64,000 nucleotides of DNA from Streptomyces antimycoticus (GTDB lineage Bacteria; Actinomycetota; Actinomycetes; Streptomycetales; Streptomycetaceae), in NCBI RefSeq assembly GCF_005405925.1, contig NZ_BJHV01000001.1, forward strand, positions 10,106,001 to 10,170,000, given 5' to 3'. This document shows positions 7,847 to 17,425 of this stretch, one piece after another; the stretch's first letter is position 1, and each line of letters begins with the position of its first letter. The notes beneath the pieces were generated by a model, which saw nothing but the letters and a program-made list of their open reading frames with translations, was not told the DNA's origin and made no database searches. A program made the position numbers and the translations under genes.

Positions 7847-9295
7847 ATGCCGAGTACACCCGACAATGATCTGTCACGATCGCGACCGGCCGGGGCGGCG
7901 GCCGCACCGGCTACCCGCCACACGTCTACGGGGCCGGAATGCGATTCCGGGCTGGCGCGAGGACTCAGTCCGCGGCACATGCAGATGATGTCCATCGGCA
8001 TGGCCATCGGTGTGGGACTGTTCCTCGGCTCCGGGCAGGGCATCCACATCGCGGGTCCCGCGCTGCTCATCGCCTACGCTCTCGCAGGGGCGGTCGTGTA
8101 CTGCCTCATGCGCGGCCTGGGGGAGATGGCCGTCCATTCGCCGCACGCCGGATCGTTCAGCGAGTACGCCCGTATCCATGTGAGCCCTTTCGCCGGGTTC
8201 GTCACCGGCTGGACGTACTGGCTGCAGTGCATCGTGGGCCCGATGGCAGAGCTCACGGCGAGCGGTGTCTACATGCACTACTGGTATCCGGACCTTCCGC
8301 AGTGGGTGCCCGCGCTCATCGGCCTGGTCCTGCTGTTCGGTGTGCACTGGGTCTCGGTCCGGATGTTCGGGGAGTCCGAGTTCTGGTTCGCCCTGATCAA
8401 GATCATCGCCATCGTGGGACTGATCCTTTTCGGGGCCGTCATCATCGTCACCGGTGCGACCGCGCTCGGCCATGGTGCGAGCCTGAGCAACCTCTGGAGA
8501 TTCGGCGGCTTCTTCCCGAGCGGCGGGCACGGCTTCTTCCTCACCCTGCAGATCGCCGTCTTCGCGTTCATCGGGGTGGAGATGCTCGGCATCACAGCGG
8601 GCGAGGCGGCACACCCGGAGCGGACGATCCCCAAGGCGGTGGGCAACGTCATCTGGCGCATCATCGTCTTCTACATCGGAGCGCTGTTCGTCCTCATGGT
8701 CGTCCAGCCGTGGACGCGGTACACCGCTGACGTGAGCCCGTTCGTTTCGGTGTTTTCGAAAGCGGGACTGGCCGGCGCCGCGGGAATCATGAACTTCGTC
8801 GTCCTGACCTCGGCTCTTTCCTCCTGTAACGCGAATATGTTCTCGGCCAGTCGGCTGCTCTACGGCCTGGCATCCGCGGGTTCGGCGCCGCGAGCGCTCC
8901 ACCACACAACACGGCGCCGGGTGCCGGGGCGGGCGCTGACGGTCACCTCGCTCGCCGTCGGCGTCGGGGTGCTCTTCAACTATCTGGCGCCCGCTCATGC
9001 CTTCATCACGCTGACCAGTGTCGTCAGCGCCTCCGGGCTGTGGACGTGGAGCATGATCGCCATTTCCCATATGCGGTTCCGCCGTCGGCTGGCGCTGGAG
9101 GGCGCACCCTTGCCGGCGTTCAGGCTGCCCGGCGCTCCCTGGACGAACATCTTCGTGGTCGCGATGGTGGTCATCGTCCTGGTGAGCCTGGCATTCGAGG
9201 GTGACACACGAGTGGGTCTGTACACCGGTGCGGTCTGGTTCGCTCTCCTCACCATCATCTACGTCGTCCGCCAGCGGGTCGCGCGGGTGCGGTGA
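7847..9295 (+). CDS. APC-superfamily amino-acid permease (AAT family)
   Basis: 482 aa. A cytoplasmic N-terminus of about 40 aa ends in LARGLSPRHMQMMSIG and leads into the first helix with GVGLFLGSGQGI, a typical AAT-family opening. About twelve membrane segments follow, with FAFIGVEMLGITAGEA, the conserved region of amino-acid/GABA permeases. ATG at 7847 follows GGAAGGCGG. Relatives import amino acids by proton symport. The operator before its start places it in the GntR regulon with the D-glutamate-cyclase-like gene, so an amino-acid-like substrate, possibly D-configured, is plausible. A perfect hairpin terminator follows the stop. Confidence 0.88.
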   Translation: MPSTPDNDLSRSRPAGAAAAPATRHTSTGPECDSGLARGLSPRHMQMMSIGMAIGVGLFLGSGQGIHIAGPALLIAYALAGAVVYCLMRGLGEMAVHSPHAGSFSEYARIHVSPFAGFVTGWTYWLQCIVGPMAELTASGVYMHYWYPDLPQWVPALIGLVLLFGVHWVSVRMFGESEFWFALIKIIAIVGLILFGAVIIVTGATALGHGASLSNLWRFGGFFPSGGHGFFLTLQIAVFAFIGVEMLGITAGEAAHPERTIPKAVGNVIWRIIVFYIGALFVLMVVQPWTRYTADVSPFVSVFSKAGLAGAAGIMNFVVLTSALSSCNANMFSASRLLYGLASAGSAPRALHHTTRRRVPGRALTVTSLAVGVGVLFNYLAPAHAFITLTSVVSASGLWTWSMIAISHMRFRRRLALEGAPLPAFRLPGAPWTNIFVVAMVVIVLVSLAFEGDTRVGLYTGAVWFALLTIIYVVRQRVARVR

Positions 9296-9300
9296 GGGCG

Positions 9301-9336
9301 GTGTCGCCGGCCGGGGCGCGGTCCGGCCGGCGACAC
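9301..9336 (+). terminator. Hairpin terminator after the amino-acid permease
   Basis: A perfect 14-bp stem (GTGTCGCCGGCCGG and its complement) around an 8-base loop starts 5 bp after the permease stop. There is no U-tract, as is usual in Streptomyces. Confidence 0.75.
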
Positions 9337-9389
9337 CGGCCACGGTGACGGGGACCGCCAGCAGGGCGATCACAGCACTCCAGTGTCTT

Positions 9390-9990
9390 CCGCCGGCTGT
9401 CGGACGTCTCGGCGACGGTGCGCGGGCGTCCGGTCCTCATCGTGACCGGGTGGGGCTCAACCGAGATAGGCCCCGGCGCGACCGTGGTGCACGCACACGG
9501 AGTCGGCCCGGACTGCATCGGCACGCCGCTGCCCCGGGGTCGAGATCGCGCTGAGGTCCGCCGCCGGCAAGTACGAACTGCTGGTCCGCGGCCTTGCGTC
9601 GCGGCCGGGTACTGGGGGCAGCCCGAGCAGAGCTGAGCGGGGTTCACCGCGGACGGCTGGTATCGCTGGGGCGAACACGGGCGAACTCGTCGACCCCGAA
9701 GCTCCTGAGCGCACGGGCTGGGCTTCACCGGCCGTATCACCGATGACCTCGAGCTGGCCAACGGCACCTGGGCCGACACCAGCGGTATCCGCGCCCCTCT
9801 GCCCGCCCACGGCGGAGGTCGGCTGCGCGACGTCATCGTAGTCGGCGCTGACCGGCCCGCCCCCTGCGTGCTGGTCTGGGCGGACAGCCACGACGCTGAA
9901 CCGTTCGGCGAGGCCGACCTGCGGCTGCCGCTGGATGCCTACAACCGGGAGAACACCCGGCCGAGCACCCTCATCTCGACGGCGCACTGC
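9390..9990 (+). pseudogene. C-terminal remnant of a feruloyl-CoA-synthase-like acyl-CoA synthetase
   Basis: Reading the plus strand across several frame changes gives GWGSTEIGPGATVVHAHG, then AAGYWGQPEQ, FTADGWYRWGEHG and GRITDDLELANGTW. These appear in the order found in the C-terminal half of feruloyl-CoA synthases of the ANL superfamily. The N-terminal half with the P-loop is missing and several frameshifts and stops are present. It is a non-functional fragment. It may mark an earlier hydroxycinnamate pathway in the catabolic island to its right. Confidence 0.65.
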
Positions 9991-10045
9991 TGAACCCGAA
10001 TCCCGGGACGACGAGGTGGGCACCAAGAGACAGCTCTTGCACTGG

Positions 10046-11730
10046 TCAGCCGGTGGCCGTGTGTGTTTCGGCTTCGAGCCGCGTCGTGATGCCGGCTCGC
10101 ATCGCCTTCTTGTCAATCTTGCCTACTGGTGTACGGGGCAGCGCCTCGACCAGCTCCACCCGTTCGGGCCACTTGAACTTCGCGACCCCGCGGCCCGCGA
10201 GGTACTCCTGCAGGTCGAGCAGGTTTGGCATGGCGCCTGGGACTGGAACGATGAACGCGCAGCCGCGCTCCCCGAGCCGCGGATCCGGCATTGCGACCAC
10301 GGAGACTTCTGCGACCTTCGGGTGCCCCGTCAGCAGGGACTCGAGCTCATCGACGCTGATCTTCTCGCCCCCTCGGTCGATGACGTCCTTCAGCCTGCCC
10401 TCGATGGAGAAGCAGCGGTAGCCCTCCTCGAAGCGCACCATGCCCAGGTCGCCGGTCCGGTAGAACCCGTCGGAGGTGAAGGCTCGGGCGTTGTGCGCCA
10501 TTGTCTCCGCGGCTTCCGGCTCCGGTCGGACATCAAAGTAGCCGGTGATGGTGTACGGGCCGCGGACACACAACTCGCCGACCTCGCCGTCCGGGAGCTC
10601 GATCTCGGTGCCCGGCGCGAGGATCACAACGGCGTCCAGTTCGCTGATCGGGACTCCCACGGAGTGCCGGCGCGCCGCACGGGGTGCGTCGAGTGGGGTG
10701 ACGGTGAACAAGCCCTCGGCCATGCCGTAGAGCTGTCCAGCCCACACCCCGGCAGCCTCGAATGCCTCGAACATGCCCTCGGGGGCTTGGAACCGGAGAG
10801 GATGACCCGCTTCAAATGCTCCCCGCGCTCCAGCAGCGGCCCACTCAACGCGGCCATCGGGGTACCCACGATCAGGTCGGTCACGTGTTCCTTTGCCACG
10901 GCGGGAAGGACGACCTCGGGGTCGGGGGGCAGCAGGATGGCGGTGGCTCCCACGCTGTGCGGGGCGTGCAGGGCGCACACTATTCCGGCGTTGTGGATGA
11001 TTGGCAGCAGGTGGGCAACCCGGGCGTCGACGTCCCAGCCCAGCACCTTGGCGTACCGTTCAGCGTTGTACCAGTATTCGTGGTGCAGCCGCGGGATCAG
11101 CTTAGGGGTCCCGGTAGTGCCGCCGGAGAGCTGGAGGACGGCGATGTCGTCCGGGCTCTGGGCCGCCTGGATGGACTCGACCCGCGCCCGCGCGGCCTCG
11201 GGGTCCCCGGTTCCGGCGAGGTCCTCGATCCTGGTCCCTGCCGTGTCTCGGCCGGCCCCGAGCGTGAGCCGCACCCGCAGGGTGGGCACCGCCGCGGCCA
11301 GCTCCTCGGCGAATGTGTGCACGTCGAACCGCGGTTGTTCCTGGACCAGGTGCGCCGCGGCTCCGGCCCGCCGCGCTATCGCCTCGATTTCATGGTGTCG
11401 ATGAGCCGGAAGCGTGCACACCGGTACCAGCCCTGCCTTGAGCAGGCCGTACCAGGCCGAAACGGTGCCGACGGAGTTGGCGCTCTGGACGATCACCCGG
11501 TCGCCGGGGACGAGTCCCTGGTCCAGGAGGCCGACGGCGATCCGGTCACTCGCGAGTGATAGATCGGCGTAGCTCAGCCGCCCGTCCGGGGCGACGACGG
11601 CCTCCCGATCCGGGTGGGCGTCCGCGACGCGCTGCCACTGTTTCGCAAGTGTTTCGGCCCGCCACGCACCGGCCAGGCGGTACCGGTCGACGAGCTCAGG
11701 GGCGCGGGTCGTGAGTCCGATGTGAACCAC
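10046..11730 (-). pseudogene. Aryl-carboxylate AMP ligase (DhbE/SdgA-like), one-base frameshift
   Basis: The N-terminal part reads from a GTG at 11728-11730 behind GGAGGG; the C-terminal part continues in another frame to 10046. The break falls in the G5 run at 10781-10785 and one extra base restores a full ANL enzyme of about 560 aa. Motifs are intact: A3 LSGGTTGTPKLIPR (the aryl-acid AMP-ligase form), A5 GQLYGMAEG, A7 YRTGDLG, the hinge region and the A10 lysine in PVGKIDKK. Known relatives activate 2,3-dihydroxybenzoate or salicylate; SdgA does so in salicylate catabolism. The next gene encodes a salicylyl-CoA-hydroxylase-like protein, supporting an aryl-carboxylate substrate. It may be a genuine pseudogene or an assembly error. 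Confidence 0.8.
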
Positions 11731-11761
11731 GATGATCCCTCCTTGGATCTGCAGCGAGTGG

Positions 11762-13270
11762 TCAGCGGAAGCGGACGAGATCAACCCGACCGGCGAGCAG
11801 GGCGCCGACTGCGTCGGCCCGGGCAGACCGAGGCACGTCGACACCAACGGTGGCGCCGAGGTCGAGACGGAGCCGCTCGGCCAGGGCGAAGCGGCTCAGG
11901 ACGTCCGCGCGCGCCGTGGCGTCGCGGTCCTCGAGCCAGAGCACGCGGGCCTGTAGTCCGCGTGCTCGCTCGACCACCGCCGCGCCGTCGGCTCCCCAGA
12001 CGTCGGCGATCGGCTCCGTGGGCACGATCGCGGTGTCGGAGCTCAGCTCTGTGACCGTGTGGTCCTCCAGGACCAGATCGGCGAGCGCGTCCGGCTCACC
12101 GGCCTGTGCTGTGGTCGGCCTGCTGCCGGTCAACGCCTCGGTGGCATCCGCGACGACGTCTGGGTGCAGGGTGGCGAAACCGTCGACGGTGATATTCCCG
12201 GCCCGGGTCATGAACGATGACATGATCGTGGCCGGAGCGAGGTCGAGCCGGCGCGGGAAGACCTTCCACCAAAGGTGGCTGTGCTCCGCGATCCGTTGGA
12301 ACCGCTCGACCCGGGGGCGGCGCTCGCTCTCGTAGCGGGCCAGCGCCGTCGCGTCGTCCGTCTCGCCACGCAGGGCCGCGGCCAGCGCGATGGCATCCTC
12401 CATCGCGAGCTTGGTCCCCGAGCCGATCGAGTAGTGGGCGGTGTGTGCTGCGTCGCCGAGCAGCACCACGTTGTTGTGCCGCCAGCGCCCGCAGCTGATG
12501 GTCGCGAATCGTTGCCAGCGGGTCCGGTTGCCCAGCAGCCGTCGGCCTCCGAGGATGTGCGCGAACACCTCGGAGAGGTGGTCAAGGCTCTCTTCGTCCG
12601 ACGAGCCGCCCGGGGTACGGGCGTCCGTGGTCTGGAGCCCGGCCCGTCGCCAGGTCGCGTCGTCCGTCTCGACCAAAAACGTGCTCCGGTTCGGTCCGTA
12701 AGGGTAGGCGTGGACGACGAACACCCCGTGCGGTGTGCGAGCCGGGAGGAACGTTGCCCGGTCCAGGGCGAAGTCCACACCCGCCCACAGGTAGAGAGCA
12801 TCGTCCAGGTCCACCCGGGCGGCGAACTCGGCTGCCAGCTTCTCGCGGGTGGCGCTGCGCACCCCGTCTGCAGCGATCACGAGGTCCGCGTCGAGCTCGG
12901 ACGCCTCGACATGGGCGTTCTCTATCCTCGCGCCGGCCTCGAGGGCGCGCTGACGGAGGATCTCCAGCAGGGAGGCTCGTCCGATGGCGATGTTGTCCCC
13001 GCCATCGAGGACCACACCCGCTCCGACCCGCATATCCAGGCCGCGGCCCAGATGACCGGCCCGGCGGATCGCCGCCGCCGACACCGGGTCGGCCGCGTCC
13101 AGGCTGCTGAGAGTGCTGGCCGTCAGGCCGACCCCGAACCCGAACGTCTGCCCGTCAGCGTTGTGCTCGTACACCGTGACCTCATGGTCCGGGCACGTGA
13201 GACCGATCAACACGGCCGCGTAGAGCCCGCCTGGGCCGCCCCCGATGACGGCCACCCGCCGTTCGCTCAC
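11762..13270 (-). CDS. FAD-dependent aromatic monooxygenase, salicylyl-CoA/2-aminobenzoyl-CoA hydroxylase-like
   Basis: 502 aa with an N-terminal dinucleotide motif VIGGGPGG (about 8-15), an FAD-binding GDAAHTAHYSIGSGTKLAMEDA near 290-312, and a C-terminal region with MTRAGNITVDGFA. The long GDAAHTA block is characteristic of salicylyl-CoA 5-hydroxylase (SdgC) and 2-aminobenzoyl-CoA monooxygenase. Those enzymes are often longer, with a C-terminal OYE-like FMN domain; this one ends after the monooxygenase module. ATG at 13268-13270 follows GGAGG. It lies 31 bp upstream of the AMP-ligase gene, presumably one operon. A CoA- or AMP-activated benzoate is the inferred substrate. A decayed partial copy lies at 21.4-22.7 kb. 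Confidence 0.85.
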   Translation of the reverse strand: MSERRVAVIGGGPGGLYAAVLIGLTCPDHEVTVYEHNADGQTFGFGVGLTASTLSSLDAADPVSAAAIRRAGHLGRGLDMRVGAGVVLDGGDNIAIGRASLLEILRQRALEAGARIENAHVEASELDADLVIAADGVRSATREKLAAEFAARVDLDDALYLWAGVDFALDRATFLPARTPHGVFVVHAYPYGPNRSTFLVETDDATWRRAGLQTTDARTPGGSSDEESLDHLSEVFAHILGGRRLLGNRTRWQRFATISCGRWRHNNVVLLGDAAHTAHYSIGSGTKLAMEDAIALAAALRGETDDATALARYESERRPRVERFQRIAEHSHLWWKVFPRRLDLAPATIMSSFMTRAGNITVDGFATLHPDVVADATEALTGSRPTTAQAGEPDALADLVLEDHTVTELSSDTAIVPTEPIADVWGADGAAVVERARGLQARVLWLEDRDATARADVLSRFALAERLRLDLGATVGVDVPRSARADAVGALLAGRVDLVRFR

Positions 13271-13349
13271 TTGACTCCTCCTTCTGACGCCACTTTCAAT
13301 GACGTAGAATAACTTCCATTGATGTCAATCTACCGCCGGAGGTGCCACG
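13271..13349. promoter_or_regulatory. Divergent promoter region of the aryl-acid catabolic genes
   Basis: This 79-bp gap serves the monooxygenase (minus) and isomerase (plus) genes. TCAATG at 13296-13301 and CATTGA at 13317-13322 form an inverted repeat. TTGACA, read leftward from 13327, is a candidate -35 for the minus genes. Much of the region is preserved in the degraded copy near 22.64-22.69 kb. Confidence 0.5.
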
Positions 13350-14120
13350 GTGGGAATTCACCGCGTGGGGTTGGTCGTCCCGAGTTCGAACGTCACGGTG
13401 GAGACGGAGCTGCCGGCGCTCCTGGGGCGCCACGAGCACGCTCGCTTCTCGTTCCACTCCTCACGGATGCGAATGCGCGCCGTGTCCGCTGCCGAGCTGG
13501 CGGCCATGAACGCACAGCGCGAACGCTGCGTCCTTGAACTCGGTGACGCCGGTCCGGACGTACTGCTGTACGCCTGCCTCGTCGCCCTGATGGCGGGCGG
13601 CCCCGGCGAGCACACCCGGGTCGAGTCGCTGGTCGCCGAACAACTGTCGACGGGGGGCTCGCAGGCGCTGGTGCGCAGCAGCGCAGGTGCGCTGGTTGAG
13701 GCTCTCCAGGAGCTTCAGGCCCGCCGGGTCGCACTTGTCATGCCCTACCTCACTCCGCTCGCCGAACAGGTCGTGGAATACCTGCGCACGCCGGTCGCCG
13801 AGGGCGGCGCGGGCGTCGAGGTCGCCGACTGGCGCAGCCTCGGCGTCGGTGACAACGCCGAGGTCGGGTGCATCCCAGGTGCCCGGATCATGCGGGCCGC
13901 TCGTTCACTCGACCTGCGCGATGTCGATGCCCTGGTGCTTTCCTGCTGTGTGCAGATGCCCTCGCTCGATCTGATCGCGGCGGCCGAGGAGGAGTTCGGC
14001 CTTCCGGTGCTGTCGGCAGCGACCGCAGGTGCCTTCGGTGTGCTGCGCGCTCTCGGCCTCGCGCCCGTCCTGCCCAGAGCGGGGAGCCTGCTCGGCTCCC
14101 GCGCCTCGCTTCACGCCTGA
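13350..14120 (+). CDS. Maleate cis-trans isomerase-like protein (Asp/Glu racemase superfamily)
   Basis: 256 aa from a GTG start behind GGAGGTGCC. The N-terminal VVPSSNVTVETE matches the substrate loop of maleate isomerases and arylmalonate decarboxylases. Both catalytic-type cysteines are present: Cys76 in LLYACLVALM and Cys199/200 in VLSCCVQMPS, close to the Cys76/Cys194 pair of the characterised Nocardia maleate isomerase. Known function: maleate to fumarate through a covalent cysteine adduct. Maleate is what ring cleavage and hydrolysis of a gentisate-type intermediate would yield, so it fits the end of this island's pathway. It is followed after 12 bp by the VOC gene. Confidence 0.75.
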   Translation: MGIHRVGLVVPSSNVTVETELPALLGRHEHARFSFHSSRMRMRAVSAAELAAMNAQRERCVLELGDAGPDVLLYACLVALMAGGPGEHTRVESLVAEQLSTGGSQALVRSSAGALVEALQELQARRVALVMPYLTPLAEQVVEYLRTPVAEGGAGVEVADWRSLGVGDNAEVGCIPGARIMRAARSLDLRDVDALVLSCCVQMPSLDLIAAAEEEFGLPVLSAATAGAFGVLRALGLAPVLPRAGSLLGSRASLHA

Positions 14121-14132
14121 GAGGAGATCACC

Positions 14133-14810
14133 ATGTCCGAGCTGCGTCAGCTGGTCCGCGGGGTGGACCACGTCGCCTTCCCGACCTTCGATCCTGCGGG
14201 CACGGTCCGCTTCTACCGAGACGTCCTCGGTTTTCCCGTGGTGCACTCGATCTGCGCCGCAGGCTGGGGCCCGGAAAATCACCCCGACTTCATTCACTTC
14301 TTCTTCGACATCGGCAACGACGACCGGATTGCGTTCTTCTACTACTTCGGTCTGGAACGGGACGTCGCGGGCGGGGCCGCACCCGAGGATCCTGTTGCGG
14401 CGAAGGGCGACGCCTACGCGCGGTTCGGCCCCGAGGTGCCGGACTACTTCGTGCGCTCCCGCCACCTGGCCCTGCACGTCGACTCCGAGGAGGACCTGCT
14501 CGAGTACCGGCGAAGGCTCGACGCCAGCGAGTGGCCGGTCGAGCTGCAGTTGCAGCACGAGACGATCGAGTCGATCTACACCCACGACCCGAACGGTTAC
14601 ATGTTCGAGATAACCCGCGCCCTGCGTCCGGTGCTCCCGCAGGAGGACCTGGACGCCCAGCTGACGATCGAGGCCCTCCTCGACGTCGTCGCGGAGCCCA
14701 ACCCCTCGATGGCTGCGCTGGTCGCCCGCAAGGCCGAACTGATCGTGACCAAGGCCGAGGCCTGGTCCGCAGAGCAGTCCGCAGCCGAGCAGACCGGGAG
14801 GGTTTCGTGA
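14133..14810 (+). CDS. VOC-superfamily (glyoxalase/extradiol dioxygenase fold) protein
   Basis: 225 aa, ATG behind GAGGAG. The fold shows GVDHVAF (His13), HLALHV (His111, alternatively His115) and GYMFEI (Glu159), the expected two-His-one-Glu metal triad of VOC dioxygenases and isomerases. A C-terminal tail of about 60 aa is added. It sits between the maleate-isomerase-like gene and an alpha/beta hydrolase whose GTG overlaps its stop (GTGA). No cupin-type gentisate dioxygenase is seen in the window, so this protein is the best candidate for the ring-opening step. That is inference; a lyase or isomerase role is also possible. Confidence 0.7.
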   Translation: MSELRQLVRGVDHVAFPTFDPAGTVRFYRDVLGFPVVHSICAAGWGPENHPDFIHFFFDIGNDDRIAFFYYFGLERDVAGGAAPEDPVAAKGDAYARFGPEVPDYFVRSRHLALHVDSEEDLLEYRRRLDASEWPVELQLQHETIESIYTHDPNGYMFEITRALRPVLPQEDLDAQLTIEALLDVVAEPNPSMAALVARKAELIVTKAEAWSAEQSAAEQTGRVS

Positions 14811-16276
14811 TCACGCTCTACGTGCTCGACGTGCCTGAGAACGAAGGACTGGTCCGGCAGGCCGAGGCGATGGCGGCGGTCGACGTCCGTTCAGTCGGGC
14901 CTTACTTCGAGCTGTCCACGGACACCGAACTTACGATCGACCGGCGGGCTACCGGAATGCGCCACGCTGTCTGGTACTCGTGTGTGGCGGGCACCGGAGG
15001 TGGCGCGATCATCACTCAGTGGGACAAGGACGCGCTGCGCGTGAAGCCCCAGGTGAGCCCCGAGCGGCTCGGCACCGGTCGTCACCTGCCGGTCGCCGAT
15101 CCTCCGGCGGGCACCGTTATCTCCCTGCACCGGCTGACGACCGCGGACGGCGCCTCCGTCGACGGGGTGCTGCGGACCGTGCCCGGCGCGGAGACTGTCG
15201 TCTCTCTCGCTCACCCCCGCCAGGACGTCACACACCACCCGCTGGTTTCGGAGCTGCTGGCACGTGGCGCGGCGGTCTGGACACAGGGCACCCGCTCGGT
15301 CAACAACGACGTCGCCCTCGTGCACGAGCAGGCGCTGCTCGATCTCGCCGCCGGCCTTTCATTCCTGCGCGACCGCGGCTTCGCACATATCGTCACGCTC
15401 GGGCACTCGGGTGGTGGCGCTCTCTACGCCTACTACCACGAGCAGGCGGGCCTGGTCGGTGACCGTCGCGTGGCTATGACCCCAGCGGGCCGCCCGTCAG
15501 GGCTCGTCGACGCCACACTGCCCTCAGCGGACGGGGCGGTCTTCATGGCACCACACCCCGGGCAGGGGATGTTGTTGTCCCGGCTGATCGACCCCTCGAT
15601 CAAGGACGAGCAGGACCCCCTCTCCGTCGATCCCGAGTTGAATCCGTTCGCCTCGGCCAACGGGTTCGCCCCGCCACCGGAGAGTTCGCACTACCCCCCC
15701 CAGTTCGTCGACCGCTACCGCGCTGCCCAACTGGCCCGGGTTGAACGGCTCGACGTGGTGGCGCGGGAGCGGGTCGCTGAGGCTGCGCAGGCCCGCCGAG
15801 GCGATTCGACTACCGATCGGCGGCGGGCGATCGCTCCCCGCCTGATGACGATCTACCGAACGGACGCGGATCTGCGTTGTATCGATCTCTCGCTCGACCC
15901 GAACGACCGGCCGTACGGCTCGTTGTTCGGGCGTAGGCCCGATCTCACCAACTACGGGCTTGTCGGATTCGCCCGCCAGGTAACCCCGGAGGCGTGGTTG
16001 TCAACCTGGTCGGCTCTGTCGAGCAACGCCGGCTTTGTGCGGGCGGCTCCCGGGGTCACCGCCCCGACGCTGCTCGTGGAGCTCTCCGGCGATCAAGCGT
16101 GCTTCCCCAGTGACATCACCGAGATGTCGGCGGCGCTGGGTGCGCGCGACCTCACAGTCACTCGCGTGGCGGGCACGCACTTCGGTGGCCCGATCGCGAA
16201 GGGCGAACCGACGGGTGCCTCCCTGGCCGCTGCCGAGATGGGCGGCTGGCTGGCGAAGAGGTTTCCCCTGGCCTGA
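14807..16276 (+). CDS. Alpha/beta hydrolase with an unusual N-terminal domain
   Basis: 489 aa from a GTG that overlaps the VOC stop; GGGAGGG lies just before it. Residues about 1-90 form a small compact domain I do not recognise (it contains VWYSCVAGTGGG and ITQWDKDALR). The rest is an alpha/beta hydrolase with the nucleophile elbow GHSGGG (Ser201) and a late histidine in AGTHFGG. Context suggests hydrolysis of a ring-cleavage product such as maleylpyruvate, or of a CoA/acyl thioester. It is the last gene of the three-gene plus-strand operon. Confidence 0.7.
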   Translation: MITLYVLDVPENEGLVRQAEAMAAVDVRSVGPYFELSTDTELTIDRRATGMRHAVWYSCVAGTGGGAIITQWDKDALRVKPQVSPERLGTGRHLPVADPPAGTVISLHRLTTADGASVDGVLRTVPGAETVVSLAHPRQDVTHHPLVSELLARGAAVWTQGTRSVNNDVALVHEQALLDLAAGLSFLRDRGFAHIVTLGHSGGGALYAYYHEQAGLVGDRRVAMTPAGRPSGLVDATLPSADGAVFMAPHPGQGMLLSRLIDPSIKDEQDPLSVDPELNPFASANGFAPPPESSHYPPQFVDRYRAAQLARVERLDVVARERVAEAAQARRGDSTTDRRRAIAPRLMTIYRTDADLRCIDLSLDPNDRPYGSLFGRRPDLTNYGLVGFARQVTPEAWLSTWSALSSNAGFVRAAPGVTAPTLLVELSGDQACFPSDITEMSAALGARDLTVTRVAGTHFGGPIAKGEPTGASLAAAEMGGWLAKRFPLA

Positions 16277-16696
16277 GACCGACGCAGAGGTCGTCCTCGT
16301 CCACGAAGGAGTCTCACCGTCCGCCTGGGCGTGTCAGCTTCCGTGGGTGTTGTCCGGGCGTCATCGTGGGAGTCACTTGGCAGTCGGGTTCATGATCAAT
16401 ATCAGCGAGTTCGATGTCGCTCGCGTGTTCGCCGGGGAAGGGAGCAGGGCGAGAGGGCGGGACGTTGTGCGTTCGGCTGCCGCCATCCGTAACGCGTCCG
16501 AGTGCCCGACGGTGCGCACGTGTTCTTGATCACGGGCGGTGACGCCCCCCGCACCCGTGCGTCGTCGGGCCTGATGCACCAGGCCCGGCTCGAACTGGGC
16601 GTGCTGTGTGGGCTGTCGCCCGGTCAGATCGCGGCTGCGGCAGGCACCGCTCGCCGGATCGAGGGAGCCGCGTGCCACGCAGATCATGACGGAGCG
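16277..16696. other. 420-bp gap between converging genes
   Basis: The stretch between the hydrolase stop and the TetR stop holds no reading frame I can support. Frames are broken, and no clear hairpin or repeat was recognised. Confidence 0.4.
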
Positions 16697-17425
16697 TTAG
16701 CCCTCTTTGCGCTGGTCGGCGAGCAATTGCTCGAGATGATCGATGTCCTCGCGGAGCAATGCGATCGCCCCGTCGGTACCACGCTCTCGGGGCAGCCGCT
16801 CGTCGGCGCGGCGCAGGCTGGCCACTGCCATCTCGGCGAGTGTGTCGGCCACGGCCTCGGTGTCGTCGCCCTCGTGATACCACCAGGCGACCCAGTTGCA
16901 GAGCCCGATGACCCCGAGGGCGCCCGTCCGGGCGTCGATGGGGCGGAAATCCGCGGACCGGATGCCATCCTGCACGACTCGGACGAACGCCGACAGGACT
17001 TCTCGGCGGGCCTCTCGGTGAGCGTGCGAGATCTCCTCCGGCAGCTCGGACTCGGACTTCACGAGCAGCCTGAACCGTGCGGCCTGGGCGACGATTCGGG
17101 AGACGTTCAGCCGGGTCATCCGGCGCAGCCGCTCGGCTGGGGCGAGGTCGCTACGATCGGCGATCTCGTGCACGTCCGCGGCGGAGGTCTGGGTGATCTC
17201 GCCGACCAGGCGCGCGAGAATCGCCTCCTTCGTCTTGAAGTAGTAGTAGACGGCCGGCCGGGTCACGCCGAGGGCGTCGGCGATATCCTGCAGCGTGGTG
17301 CTCGCGAAACCTTTCTCGGCGAACAGGCGCGTGGCGTGCTCGTAGATCTCGCTCTCGACCAGCCCACGCCGATTCGTAGGACCCTTTGCCTTTCCTGAGC
17401 GTTCAGAATTTTTCGTCCGAGTCAT
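16697..17425 (-). CDS. TetR/AcrR-family regulator
   Basis: 242 aa from an ATG at 17423-17425; the frame stays open further right to 18349 but that part overlaps the antisense of an aldehyde dehydrogenase fragment and is not credible. The helix-turn-helix lies at about residues 22-66: YEHATRLFAEKGFASTTLQD and the recognition region GVTRPAVYYYFKTKEAIL. The C-terminal ligand domain ends in a leucine-rich helix. It faces the aryl-acid catabolic operon tail to tail and probably controls it. The nearest candidate operator is the TCAATG/CATTGA dyad in the 13.3-kb divergent promoter. Confidence 0.85.
   Translation of the reverse strand: MTRTKNSERSGKAKGPTNRRGLVESEIYEHATRLFAEKGFASTTLQDIADALGVTRPAVYYYFKTKEAILARLVGEITQTSAADVHEIADRSDLAPAERLRRMTRLNVSRIVAQAARFRLLVKSESELPEEISHAHREARREVLSAFVRVVQDGIRSADFRPIDARTGALGVIGLCNWVAWWYHEGDDTEAVADTLAEMAVASLRRADERLPRERGTDGAIALLREDIDHLEQLLADQRKEG

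Noticed and set aside
7874..9373. A 499-residue minus-strand frame opposite the amino-acid permease
   Set aside because: Highly charged, repeat-poor antisense of a membrane protein; the plus strand has start, ribosome site, helices and terminator.
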